Shown piece after piece: positions 8,722 through 17,366 of a DNA stretch of 64,000 bases. The first letter of the stretch is position 1; the number at the start of each line of letters is the position of its first letter. The notes below the pieces were generated by a model, which had not been told where the DNA came from, made no database searches, and saw only the letters and a list, made by a program, of their open reading frames with translations. A program made the position numbers and the translations under genes. The stretch lies in assembly GCF_014204525.1 (NCBI RefSeq), contig NZ_JACHLP010000006.1, forward strand, positions 414,360-478,359, read 5' to 3'. The DNA is from Roseateles oligotrophus. Lineage in GTDB: Bacteria; Pseudomonadota; Gammaproteobacteria; Burkholderiales; Burkholderiaceae_C.

Positions 8722-9948
8722 TCAGACCACTTGGCCCAGCTTGAAGATGGGCAGATACATGGCGACCACGATGCCGCCGATGACGGTGCCCAGGATGACG
8801 ATGATGAAGGGCTCCATCAGGCTGGACAGGGCCTTGACCGCCTCGTCGACCTCGTCCTCGTAGAACTCGGCGGACTTGGACAGCATATGGTCCAGCGAGC
8901 CCGACTCTTCGCCGATGGCCGCCATCTGCAAGACCATGGTGGGGAAGATGCCGGTGCTGGTCATGGAGGTGGTCAGGGCCGTGCCGGTGGAGACATCGCG
9001 CTGGATCTTCTCGGTGGCCTCGGCGAACACCGCATTGCCGGAGGCGCCGCCCACCGAGTCCAGCGCTTCCACCAGGGGCACGCCGGCGGCGAACATGGTG
9101 GACAGGGTGCGGGTCCAGCGTGCCACGGCAGACTTGTAGAGCAGATCGCCAAAGATGGGCACCTTCAGCAACAGGCGGTCCATGGTGTGCTGCATCTTGA
9201 CCGAGCGCTTCCAGCTCTGGAAGAAGAAGTAGATGGCGCCGAAGATGCTGGGGAAGATGATCCACCAATAGCCCACAAAGAACTTGGACATGGCGATCAC
9301 CATCAAGGTGGGCGCGGGCAGTTCGGCACCGAAGGACTTGAACACATCCTCGAAGGCGGGCACCACGAAGATCATGATCACCGCCACCACGATGAAGGCG
9401 ACGACCAAGACGCCCACCGGATAGGTCAGGGCGGATTTGATCTTGTTCTTCAGCGCGACCGTCTTCTCCTGGTAGATCGCCAGGCGATCCAGCAAGGCTT
9501 CCAGGATACCTGCGGCCTCGCCCGCCTCGACCAGATTGCAGTAGAGCGCGTCGAAGTACATGGGGTGTTTGCGCAGCGAGGTGGACAGGCTGGTGCCGGT
9601 CTCCACGTCCTGGCGGATATCGTTCAGCAGCCGGGTCAGGCGTGGGTTGGTGCTGCCGCGGCCGACGATCTCGAAGGACTGCAGCAGGGGCACGCCGGCC
9701 CGCATCATGGTGGCCAGCTGGCGGGTGAAGACGGCGATGTCTTTTTGTGTGATGGACTTGCCACCGCTGACACGGCGCTTCTTGACCTTGCCCACCAGAA
9801 TGCCCTGGCGACGCAGGGTGGCACTGACCACGGCCTCGCCACCGGCGCGCAGCTCGCCCCGCACCAGCTTGCCATTGCGGTCCTTGCCCTCCCACTCGTA
9901 TGTGTACTCGGTCACACGCTTGGCCGTGGCCGCGCTGCTTGTTGCCAT
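8722..9948 (-). CDS. pilC: Type IV pilus inner-membrane platform protein PilC
   Basis: The 408-residue polytopic protein has two T2SF (GspF) domains, each with a cytoplasmic helical bundle (for example TRQLATMMRAGVPLLQSFE) and membrane helices. PilC couples the PilB motor to pilin polymerisation. The start at 9948 (MATSSAATAK) is chosen because GGAGGTGAT lies directly upstream; a start 18 bp earlier would place that sequence inside the gene. It lies between pilB (38 bp upstream) and pilD. Confidence 0.95.
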   Translation of the reverse strand: MATSSAATAKRVTEYTYEWEGKDRNGKLVRGELRAGGEAVVSATLRRQGILVGKVKKRRVSGGKSITQKDIAVFTRQLATMMRAGVPLLQSFEIVGRGSTNPRLTRLLNDIRQDVETGTSLSTSLRKHPMYFDALYCNLVEAGEAAGILEALLDRLAIYQEKTVALKNKIKSALTYPVGVLVVAFIVVAVIMIFVVPAFEDVFKSFGAELPAPTLMVIAMSKFFVGYWWIIFPSIFGAIYFFFQSWKRSVKMQHTMDRLLLKVPIFGDLLYKSAVARWTRTLSTMFAAGVPLVEALDSVGGASGNAVFAEATEKIQRDVSTGTALTTSMTSTGIFPTMVLQMAAIGEESGSLDHMLSKSAEFYEDEVDEAVKALSSLMEPFIIVILGTVIGGIVVAMYLPIFKLGQVV

Positions 9949-9986
9949 ATCACCTCCATGGGGCACGCGTCGTGGCGCGGCCCGGA

Positions 9987-11708
9987 TTATTCATTGGTCG
10001 CGGCCAGGACTTCTTCCAGCGTGGTCACCCCGAGCTTGACCTTGACCAGGCCAAACTGGCGCAAATCGCGTACGCCGTCCAGCCGGGCCTGCACCGCGAT
10101 GTCCATGGCCGAACCTTCGGCCAGGATGATGCGCTGTATGGCCTCGGTGATGGGCATGACCTGGTAGAGCCCGACGCGACCGCGGTAACCGTTATTGCAG
10201 CTGGAGCAGCCCACGGCACGGTACTGCTTCCAGCTCCCATCCAGCTCTTCTTCGGCAAAACCGGCACGAAGTAAAGCCTCGCGGGGGTAGTCGGCCGGCG
10301 CCTTGCAGTTCTCGCACAGGCGGCGCACCAGGCGCTGGGCGGTGATGAGCAAGACGCTGGACGCGATATTGAAGGGCGCCACACCCATATTCAGCAGGCG
10401 GCTGAGCGTCTTGGGCGCGTCATTGGTGTGCAAGGTGGACATCACCATATGGCCGGTCTGGGCGGCCTTGATGGCGATATCGGCCGTCTCCAGATCGCGG
10501 ATCTCGCCCACCATGATGATGTCGGGATCCTGGCGCAGAAAGGACTTCAGCGCGGCCGAGAAACCCAGGCCCGCCTTGTCATTCACATTCACCTGGTTGA
10601 TGCCGGGCAGATTGATTTCGGCCGGATCCTCGACGGTGGAGATATTGACGCCCGGCTGGTTCAGGATGTTCAAGCAGGTGTAGAGCGACACCGTCTTGCC
10701 CGAGCCGGTGGGCCCGGTCACCAGCACCATGCCGTAGGGCCGGGAGATGGCGGCCAGCAGGCGTTCCTTCTCGATCTTCTCGTAACCCAGGGCGTCGATG
10801 CCCAGCTTGGCCGAGGAGGGGTCGAGGATACGGATGACGATCTTCTCGCCGAACAAGGTGGGCAAGGTGCTGATGCGGAAATCGATGGCCTTGGCCCCGA
10901 ACTTGAGCTTCATGCGGCCGTCCTGCGGCACACGGCGCTCGGCGATGTCCAGGCGCGACAAGACCTTGATGCGCGAGGCCAGCTTGTCCTTGATGGCGAT
11001 GGGCGGCTGGGTGATCTCACGCAGTTCGCCGTCGACCCGGAAGCGCACCCGGTAGTGGTATTCGTAGGGCTCGAAATGCAGGTCGGAGGCGCGCATATTG
11101 ATGGCGTCCACCAGCATTTTTTGCAGGAAGCGCACCACCGGCGCGTCTTCCACATCGCCCAGTTCGGCGGCTTCTTGCTGCGGGGCGGCGTCTTCTTCGG
11201 CGATGTCGAAGTCGAAGTCCTCGCCGGACATGGACTCCAGCGCCTCGGCCGCACTGGCCGCCGAGCCTTGCAGCATGCGGCTGAGCTTGTCGTACTCGAC
11301 GATCACCCATTCCGGCGTCAGCTGGGTGGCGAATTTGATGCGTTCCACCACGTCCTGGTCGGTGGGGTCGGCGCCGCCGATGAAGAGGCGGCTGCCGCGC
11401 CGCCCCAGAACCACGATCTGATACTGATTGGCCAGCTTGGCATCGACGATGTCGTGCGGCATGCGCTGGGCATCCATGGCCGCTAGATCCAGCAGGGGCA
11501 CGGCCAGGGCGGTAGACAGGGTGTGGGCCAGATCGGCCGAGCTCACCAGACCCGCGCCGACGACGGCGTTGACGAAGCTGATCTTCTTCTCGCGCGCCTG
11601 GCGCATCAGATCCTCGGCCTGCTTGGGCTGCATCCTGCCTGCATGGACGAGCATGCGGGCGACGCCGGACAGGGCGGACTGAGATGGCTCGGCCAAGGTG
11701 GGTTCCAC
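9987..11708 (-). CDS. pilB: Type IV pilus assembly ATPase PilB
   Basis: This cytoplasmic hexameric ATPase drives pilus extension. The 573-residue protein has an N-terminal MshEN/GspE-N region (to about residue 160), then the motor core: Walker A VTGPTGSGKTVSLY, the Asp-box and Walker B IMVGEIRD, and the His-box GHMVMSTLHTND. A tetracysteine zinc site (CENC and CSSC) lies near the C-terminus. All catalytic motifs are intact. It is the first gene of the pil operon. The MshEN region of PilB homologues can bind cyclic di-GMP, relevant given the signalling operon at 36487-44393, but binding here is not shown. Confidence 0.96.
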   Translation of the reverse strand: MEPTLAEPSQSALSGVARMLVHAGRMQPKQAEDLMRQAREKKISFVNAVVGAGLVSSADLAHTLSTALAVPLLDLAAMDAQRMPHDIVDAKLANQYQIVVLGRRGSRLFIGGADPTDQDVVERIKFATQLTPEWVIVEYDKLSRMLQGSAASAAEALESMSGEDFDFDIAEEDAAPQQEAAELGDVEDAPVVRFLQKMLVDAINMRASDLHFEPYEYHYRVRFRVDGELREITQPPIAIKDKLASRIKVLSRLDIAERRVPQDGRMKLKFGAKAIDFRISTLPTLFGEKIVIRILDPSSAKLGIDALGYEKIEKERLLAAISRPYGMVLVTGPTGSGKTVSLYTCLNILNQPGVNISTVEDPAEINLPGINQVNVNDKAGLGFSAALKSFLRQDPDIIMVGEIRDLETADIAIKAAQTGHMVMSTLHTNDAPKTLSRLLNMGVAPFNIASSVLLITAQRLVRRLCENCKAPADYPREALLRAGFAEEELDGSWKQYRAVGCSSCNNGYRGRVGLYQVMPITEAIQRIILAEGSAMDIAVQARLDGVRDLRQFGLVKVKLGVTTLEEVLAATNE

Positions 11709-11984
11709 AGGGTCTCTCGGGCTTGCGATGGTTTGAGGGCAGCTCCAGCGGGCGGGCGGCTTGACACCAATCTCAAATCATCGCGGGCGACAAGATTCCG
11801 AATTGAAAAGATAGTGCACAAAGCGCCCAGCCATGCCGAGCCTCAGCCCGGCACTTTAAACCGAGCGCCGAATATTTTTCCCCTTCAAGACTCGGTGAAG
11901 TCCCTGCTTTTTCACGCTAAATGCGCTTCGTCGCAGTGGCGATACATTGTGTAAAAAAGTGTTCCAGGGGCGCAGTACGCCATT
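11709..11984. other. pilB upstream region
   Basis: This spacer lies between the pilB start and the stop of the next minus-strand gene, so it should hold the pilB promoter and the end of the receptor transcript. It is A+T-richer than its surroundings, especially at 11865-11960. No clear hairpin with a T tract and no sure promoter could be picked out. Confidence 0.4.
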
Positions 11985-13532
11985 TCAGAAGAAGTCGATA
12001 TTGGAGCCGCCGCCGGCTTCGCTCGCGGCCGAGACGCTGCGGGACGCCATCTGGGCACGTGCCTGGGCGGCGGCCTCGACGGCGGAGCGGGCCGATTTGA
12101 GGAACTCGGTCACCGCCGAATCGTCGCCCAGGCGGAAGGTGCTGAGCACCTCGGCCAAGGCCACCGACTGGCCCAGCAACTCATGGGCGATCTCGCCGGA
12201 GCGCTCCGCCACATGGACGTTCTGCCGCGTCACCTCGTCCAGCTCCTTGACCGAGGCGGCCACCACTTCCAGGCCTTGAGCGTGCTCGGAGTTGTCGGCC
12301 GTCAGATTGTCGAAGACCTCGCCGACGCGTTTGACCGAGCTGACCAGCTCGACCATGGTGCCACCGGCCACATCGGCCAGTTTGGCACCGCGCTCCACCG
12401 TTTCCAGCGAGGCGGCGATCAGGGTCTTGATTTCCTTGGCGGCCTCGGCCGAGCGGCCGGCCAGGCGGCGCACCTCGCCGGCCACCACCGCAAAGCCGCG
12501 GCCTTGCTCGCCGGCGCGGGCCGCTTCCACCGCTGCGTTCAGGGCCAGGATATTGGTCTGGAAGGCGATCATGTCGATCACCGAGATGATGTCGGTGATG
12601 CGGCGCGAGGATTGATCGATCTCCTGCATGGCGCTGACCATCTGCGACACCACATCCCCGCCCTTGATGGCCATGGCCGAGGACGCGTGCGACATGTCCA
12701 GCGCTTCCTTGGAGGCGCGTGCGCTGGCCTGCACGATCATGGTGATCTGCTCCAGGCTCATGGCCGCGTCCTTCAGACCGTTGGCGGTCTTGTCGGTGCG
12801 TGACAGCAGCTCGGTGCTGGTGGCGCCGACCTCTTCGGCCGCGCCATGCACGCTGAAGGTCGCCTCGCGCACCAGGCGCAGGGCCGAGGACATGCGGCCT
12901 TGCACATCCTTCAGGCGGCCGCCGACCTTGGAGCCGGTGCGGATCGAGTCCAGATTGAGGCGTATGGGGCCATCCTTACCCATGGCATTGACCAGGAATT
13001 CCAGCTCGAAACGCTCGTTCGCCCGCTGCTGCATCTGGCGGGCGCCCTGGATCAGGAAGGTGCTGAGCACCGCCAGGAAGCCCAGATCGGCCACCTGGCC
13101 CCAGCGCCCCTCGGTGCCGTGCACGTACAAGGGCAGTTGCGCGGAGCTGAGAGCCTGGAAGCCCAGCTGATGCAGGCCCAGCAGGCCGCCCATGAAGGCG
13201 ATCACCCGCCAGTCGCCGTAGAACAGCATCAGGCACAGGCTCACATAGACATTGGCGTGGATATTGGTCGCACCCTGGGTCAGCTGCAGCTGCAAGGCGA
13301 CCAAGGCCACCAGCACCGTCGCCAACACCAGACGGCTGCTGATGCGCCCGCCGACATAGCGGTAGCTCAAGCCCGCCAGCAATAGGCAGGGCAGGGCGAC
13401 CTTGAGCGCGAGCGGCAGGGCCTGGGTGTAGTAGCCCAGGCCGAGCGCCAGGATGGCGTTGAGCAATACCACCAGCAGGATGGTGATGTCCTGACTCTTG
13501 TTGCTGTTGAGCAGAGCGGGATGGGTATTCAT
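11985..13532 (-). CDS. Methyl-accepting chemotaxis protein, multi-helix membrane sensor
   Basis: The 515-residue receptor has no large periplasmic domain. Residues 10-165 form about five or six membrane helices, then a long coiled-coil MA signalling domain with the hairpin tip IDMIAFQTNILALNAAVEAARAG, which binds CheA and CheW. The tail after a Gly-rich linker ends NIDFF. ATG 13532 has AGAGG 12 bp upstream; ATG 13544 abuts it and is less likely. It is transcribed alone, converging on nothing and divergent from the plus-strand cheY. The membrane-embedded sensor suggests it reads a membrane or energy signal; the ligand is unknown. Confidence 0.93.
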   Translation of the reverse strand: MNTHPALLNSNKSQDITILLVVLLNAILALGLGYYTQALPLALKVALPCLLLAGLSYRYVGGRISSRLVLATVLVALVALQLQLTQGATNIHANVYVSLCLMLFYGDWRVIAFMGGLLGLHQLGFQALSSAQLPLYVHGTEGRWGQVADLGFLAVLSTFLIQGARQMQQRANERFELEFLVNAMGKDGPIRLNLDSIRTGSKVGGRLKDVQGRMSSALRLVREATFSVHGAAEEVGATSTELLSRTDKTANGLKDAAMSLEQITMIVQASARASKEALDMSHASSAMAIKGGDVVSQMVSAMQEIDQSSRRITDIISVIDMIAFQTNILALNAAVEAARAGEQGRGFAVVAGEVRRLAGRSAEAAKEIKTLIAASLETVERGAKLADVAGGTMVELVSSVKRVGEVFDNLTADNSEHAQGLEVVAASVKELDEVTRQNVHVAERSGEIAHELLGQSVALAEVLSTFRLGDDSAVTEFLKSARSAVEAAAQARAQMASRSVSAASEAGGGSNIDFF

Positions 13533-13811
13533 GCGACGGAGCATCCTCTAGGTTCAGCGAATTCATCGTCGGCACTCGGCGCTGTGGGCTATGCAAATCG
13601 ACGTTATGTCTTGGCAAGAGGTGTAGCAAGATGCCGAGTGCTCACATCGTTACTTCGGAGTAATCATCGCGTTCTTGATGCATAAACGCCAGGTAAATTC
13701 GCCTGTATTTATGTGCATGGAATTCGTTTTCCTGGTGCAAATTTGTACACCGTGCGCCTGTGCTGAGGCATCATGGCGCAGCGTTATCAAATGCCTTCAG
13801 GGGTCGCCATC
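13533..13811. promoter_or_regulatory. Divergent receptor/cheY spacer with inverted repeats
   Basis: This region separates the minus-strand receptor from plus-strand cheY. It holds the perfect 9-bp inverted repeat GCACTCGGC (13572-13580) / GCCGAGTGC (13633-13641), a small hairpin TTACT-TCGG-AGTAA (13650-13663), and a near-palindrome GTGCAAATTTGTAC (13735-13748) about 65 bp upstream of cheY. The region is clearly A+T-richer than the genes. Any of these could be an operator; none matches a motif I can name. Confidence 0.4.
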
Positions 13812-14177
13812 GTGAAGAAAATTCTCATCGTTGAAGATCAAGAGGAAATTCGGGAACTTATCCGCGTAACGCTGGAGTTCGACGACTACGAAATCGAGGA
13901 GTCGCCCAATGGCGACGAGGGCCTGCGCAAGGCCGGCAGCTTCCGGCCCGACCTGATCTTGCTGGACGTGATGATGCCCGGCGGCCTCAATGGCTTGCAG
14001 GTCTGCCAGCGCGTGAAGGCCGACCCCGCACTCAAGCGCACCAAGGTGATTCTGCTGACCGCGCGCGGCCAGGACGGCGACCGCCAAGCCGGCCTGAAGG
14101 CCGGTGCCGACGAGTATTTGATCAAGCCCTTCAGCCCGCTGGAGTTGATGAAGGTGATTGGCAAGGTCATCCGCTGA
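13812..14177 (+). CDS. cheY: CheY-like single-domain response regulator
   Basis: The 121-residue lone receiver has the acidic pocket (VEDQEE), the phosphoacceptor Asp in LILLDVMMPGG, the switch Thr in VILLTARG and the Lys in IKPFSP. GTG 13812 gives VKKILIVED and has AGGGG 9 bp upstream; an ATG at 13773 is open but adds a non-family extension. It has no output domain, so it should act by protein contact (flagellar or pilus motor, or as a phosphate sink). It sits at the tail of the chemotaxis operon on the opposite strand, so it has its own promoter. Confidence 0.92.
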   Translation: MKKILIVEDQEEIRELIRVTLEFDDYEIEESPNGDEGLRKAGSFRPDLILLDVMMPGGLNGLQVCQRVKADPALKRTKVILLTARGQDGDRQAGLKAGADEYLIKPFSPLELMKVIGKVIR

Positions 14178-14248
14178 AGTGAAAGTGAGCCCCTCGCCCA
14201 ATCTCGCCCCGCTGAACGCGGGCGAGCCTGGTCGGTCCCCAAGGGGAC

Positions 14249-14285
14249 GGCGATGCTTGGCGGATCGACCGCCAAGCACATCGCC
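14249..14285. terminator. Strong hairpin between convergent cheY and cheB
   Basis: GGCGAT-GCTTGGCGG pairs with CCGCCAAGC and ATCGCC around a 5-base loop, with one 2-base bulge: 15 bp in total. Two smaller hairpins flank it (GTCCCC-AA-GGGGAC at 14235-14248 and CGGGCCG...CGGCCCG at 14290-14312). There is no T tract on either strand, so termination efficiency is uncertain. The position between two converging stops fits a bidirectional terminator. Confidence 0.6.
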
Positions 14286-14359
14286 AGCTCGGGCCGGCTT
14301 GGGAACGGCCCGGCGCTCGGCCCGTACGTCAGCGCTGTGGATAAAGAAGTGCGCGCCAA

Positions 14360-15430
14360 TCAGCCCGCCAGGCCGCTGAGCTTGATCAGGGCGGCCGGTG
14401 CGGCCGTCAATGACACGATGTGCTGGGCCGCGCCCAGATCCGCCGCGGCCTTGGGCATGCCGTAGACCACGCAGCTGGCCTCGTCCTGGGCCAGGGTGCT
14501 GGCGCCGGCCTTGCGCATCTCCAGCAGGCCGCGTGCCCCGTCATCCCCCATGCCGGTGAAGATGGCGCCGATGGCGTTGCGGCCCGCGCATTGCGCCACC
14601 GATTTGAACAGCACGTCCACCGAGGGCTTGTGGTGGTTGACCAGGGGGCCGTCGCGCACCTCCACCACATATTGGGCGCCGCTGCGCTTGAGCTGCATAT
14701 GCCGGCCGCCGGGAGCCACCAGCACGCGGCCGTTGATGACGCGGTCGCCGTCCTTGGCCTCCAGCACCTCCAGATCGCTCATGGTGTTCAGCCGGGCGGC
14801 AAAGGACTGGGTGAATTTCTCTGGCATATGCTGGACCAGCACGATGCCCGGCATGGTGCGCGGCAGCTGGCGCAGCACCGCCTCGATGGTCTGCACGCCG
14901 CCGGTGGAGCTGCCGAAGGCGATGACGCGGTCGGTGGTCTCGGCCATGGCCAGATTGCTGGCGAAGGCGGCGGGGTTGCCGGCGTTGTAGCTGGCTTGAG
15001 ACCCGCCGGCGATGGGCAGGGCCCGCACATTGGCCTTGGCCGCCGCGCGCACCATGCCGACCAGGCCATTGCCCGGGTCTTCCAGAAAATCGCGCAGGCC
15101 GATCTTGGGCTTGGTGACAAAGCCCACGGCGCCGGCGGCCAGGGCCTGCATGGTGGTTTCGCAGCCGGCTTCGGTTAGGGTCGAGCACATCACCACCGGC
15201 ATGGGGTGCTCGCGCATCAGCTGGCGCAGAAAGCTGATGCCGTCCATGCGCGGCATCTCGACATCGAGCACGATGACGTCCGGCCAGTTGGCTTGCAGCT
15301 TGGGCCAGGCGAACAGCGGGTCGCTGGCGGTCATGAGGACCTGGATGCCGGCCGCCTCCAGCAGGCCGCTCAGGTGTTTGCGGACCACGGCCGAGTCGTC
15401 GATCACGGCAACACGCAGGGCTTGACTCAT
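14360..15430 (-). CDS. cheB: Chemotaxis protein-glutamate methylesterase/deamidase CheB
   Basis: The 356-residue protein has a receiver domain (phosphoacceptor in [13 protein letters not shown]) and a C-terminal methylesterase with the catalytic Ser in FGSSTGG, His in LVQHMP and Asp in FTGMGDDGA. It removes methyl groups from receptor glutamates to give adaptation. ATG 15430 has GGAG 9 bp upstream; the GTG at 15439 lacks spacing for it. It is the last gene of the minus-strand chemotaxis operon, 16 bp after cheD. Confidence 0.97.
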   Translation of the reverse strand: MSQALRVAVIDDSAVVRKHLSGLLEAAGIQVLMTASDPLFAWPKLQANWPDVIVLDVEMPRMDGISFLRQLMREHPMPVVMCSTLTEAGCETTMQALAAGAVGFVTKPKIGLRDFLEDPGNGLVGMVRAAAKANVRALPIAGGSQASYNAGNPAAFASNLAMAETTDRVIAFGSSTGGVQTIEAVLRQLPRTMPGIVLVQHMPEKFTQSFAARLNTMSDLEVLEAKDGDRVINGRVLVAPGGRHMQLKRSGAQYVVEVRDGPLVNHHKPSVDVLFKSVAQCAGRNAIGAIFTGMGDDGARGLLEMRKAGASTLAQDEASCVVYGMPKAAADLGAAQHIVSLTAAPAALIKLSGLAG

Positions 15431-15446
15431 GGCGCTCACTCCGGGC

Positions 15447-15968
15447 TCATTTGCTGGCTTGGCCGCGCTTGACCTCGACCTTGCCGCTGGGCAGGTCCAG
15501 GGAGACGGTTCGGGGTACGTTGTCGCCGACGTCGACGTCTTGCAGCTGGAAGCCGTGTTGGTCGATCAAGGCCCAGCCCTGTTCGATATTGCGCTGGCCC
15601 ACATTGAATTTGACGTTCATGCCGTCGGGCATGGTGTCGGCGCCGCCGTAGAGGTGGGCCAGATAGTCGGCGGGTTTGCTGCCCGTCCGTTTGAGCGCCT
15701 GCACCAGCAGCTCGATCGCCTCGTCGCCATAACGGCCATCCAGGGCGGCCTGGCCTCGATTGATGCGCGAGGGCAGCAGGTAGTGACACATGCCGCCCCA
15801 TTGCTTGCCCGGATGCCAGAGCGTGATGGCGACACAGGAGCCCAGCAAGGTGCGCAGCAGCGCCCCCTGGCCGAAATGCCATTGGCCGGGCATCAGATTC
15901 ATGATTTGCTGGCTGCTGTTCAAGGCCGGCAGGCGCGGCGGCGGGAGATTGCTGAAGGGCCTGTTCAT
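15447..15968 (-). CDS. cheD: Chemoreceptor glutamine deamidase CheD
   Basis: The 173-residue protein has the family Cys and His in [11 protein letters not shown] and GGMCHYLLP. CheD converts receptor glutamines to glutamates, and in some species it also acts with CheC. No cheC is seen here. The start at 15968 (MNRPFSNL) has AGGGTGAG upstream; longer open sequence beyond it overlaps cheR and is not family-like. It is 16 bp after cheR and before cheB. Confidence 0.95.
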   Translation of the reverse strand: MNRPFSNLPPPRLPALNSSQQIMNLMPGQWHFGQGALLRTLLGSCVAITLWHPGKQWGGMCHYLLPSRINRGQAALDGRYGDEAIELLVQALKRTGSKPADYLAHLYGGADTMPDGMNVKFNVGQRNIEQGWALIDQHGFQLQDVDVGDNVPRTVSLDLPSGKVEVKRGQASK

Positions 15969-15984
15969 GGGGCTCACCCTGCAT

Positions 15985-16803
15985 TCATGCGTGTTGGTAG
16001 ATCGCCGGCGCGATGGCCTTGAGCGGCAGGTCCAGGGCCGCCAGGGATTCGGCATGGCCGGGGTAGAGCACGCCGCCCGGCTTCAGCCTTTCGATCACAC
16101 GCTCCACGATGGCGCGCTTGGCGGAGGCATCGAAGTAGATCAGCACATTGCGCAAAAAAATAACGTCAAACAAGGGCAGGGCCGGCAGCGGCTGCATCAG
16201 GTTGGCGCACTGGAACTTCACCCGCGCGCGCAGCTCCTTCATGATCAGCAGCTGGCCCTCGTAAGGGCCTTCGCCGCGCAGGCAGAAGCGGCGCAGATAG
16301 TCCTTGCTGGTGTCGCGCGCCCGCTCCATGGGGTAGAGGCCTTGGCGGGCGCTGTCCACCACGGTGGTGGAGAGGTCGGTGCCGTGGATGGTCCAGGGGG
16401 CCGTGCCCAGCTTGTCGGCCAGCACCATGGCGATGCTGTAAGCCTCCTCGCCGGAGGAGGAGGCACCGCTCCAGACCAGGAACTCGCCGGCACCGCCAGC
16501 ACCGCCAGTAGCGCGGTGGGCGCCGGCGCGCCGGGCCAGGTCCTCGAAATGGGCCGGCTCGCGGAAGAAGTAGGTTTCATTGGTGGTGAGCTTGTCCACC
16601 ACGCTGACCAGCATGTCCTCGGACAGCTGGCCGCGCACCATCTTCTGCACAAAAACGTTCAGATCGGACTCGCCCGAGTCGGCCGCCAGCTTTTGCAGCC
16701 GGCTTTGCACCAGGGCGCGCTTGGCCTCGGTGAGGCGGATGCCGGAGATGCGGTGGAACAGGTCGGTGATGGCTGTGAATGACTGGGGCGAGAGTGAACT
16801 CAT
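15985..16803 (-). CDS. cheR: Chemotaxis protein methyltransferase CheR
   Basis: The 272-residue SAM-dependent methyltransferase acts on receptor glutamates. It has the N-terminal helical domain with the NETYFFRE segment, the SAM-binding loop WSGASSSGEEAYSIAM, and the motif FDVIFLRNVLIYFD. An insertion of Gly/Ala-rich sequence (about residues 96-105) precedes the SAM loop. It opposes CheB in adaptation. It lies 8 bp downstream of cheW in the operon. Confidence 0.97.
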   Translation of the reverse strand: MSSLSPQSFTAITDLFHRISGIRLTEAKRALVQSRLQKLAADSGESDLNVFVQKMVRGQLSEDMLVSVVDKLTTNETYFFREPAHFEDLARRAGAHRATGGAGGAGEFLVWSGASSSGEEAYSIAMVLADKLGTAPWTIHGTDLSTTVVDSARQGLYPMERARDTSKDYLRRFCLRGEGPYEGQLLIMKELRARVKFQCANLMQPLPALPLFDVIFLRNVLIYFDASAKRAIVERVIERLKPGGVLYPGHAESLAALDLPLKAIAPAIYQHA

Positions 16804-16811
16804 GGCGAGCG

Positions 16812-17357
16812 TCAGGCGGGTTGAGGTGCGGCCATCAGGGCCGACAGGGCGGCGGGCGACAGCACCTGGTCCAGATTCAGCAAGGCCGCATAACTGCCCC
16901 GCACATTGACCATGCCGGCCAGGAACTCCGGCGCGATGGCCACGCCCAGATTGGGCGCCGCTTCGATGCGCTTGCTGTCCACCTCCAGCACCTCGTAGAC
17001 GGCGTCGACCAGCACGCCCGCGATCAGGCGGTCGTAGTCCTCATCGCCCTTGGCCTCGACCACGATGATGGCGGTGCGCCGGCCCAGCTCGGTCAGCCCC
17101 AGGCCGAAGCGGGCGCCCAGGTCCACCACCGGCACCACCGCGCCGCGCAGATTCATCACCCCGCGGACAAAGGGCGGGGTTTGCGGCAGCGGGGTCATGC
17201 GGCCGACCTCCAGAATCTCCCGCACCACCTCGATGGGGATGACCAGGGTCTCGCGGCCCACGGCCAGGCGCAGCAGTTGCTGCATCGGGCCGTCCTTGGC
17301 ATGCTCGGCGATTGCGCTGAGCAGGATGTCCGCCGGTGCGCCATGTCCTGTGCTCAT
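16812..17357 (-). CDS. cheW: Chemotaxis coupling protein CheW
   Basis: The 181-residue protein is a single CheW-like (SH3-fold) domain: VVREILEVGRMTPLPQ, then FVRGVMNLRGAVVPVVDLG, then AAPNLGVAIAPEFLAG. It bridges receptors and CheA in the signalling array. The N-terminal 35 residues are an extension before the fold. It lies 9 bp after the upstream receptor gene and 8 bp before cheR, in the same operon. Confidence 0.96.
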   Translation of the reverse strand: MSTGHGAPADILLSAIAEHAKDGPMQQLLRLAVGRETLVIPIEVVREILEVGRMTPLPQTPPFVRGVMNLRGAVVPVVDLGARFGLGLTELGRRTAIIVVEAKGDEDYDRLIAGVLVDAVYEVLEVDSKRIEAAPNLGVAIAPEFLAGMVNVRGSYAALLNLDQVLSPAALSALMAAPQPA

Positions 17358-17366
17358 GGCTGCTCC

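Noticed and set aside
8389-10167. 592-codon plus-strand frame opposite pilD and pilC
   Set aside because: It is antisense to two certain genes, has a shadow-like composition and spans the spacer between them.
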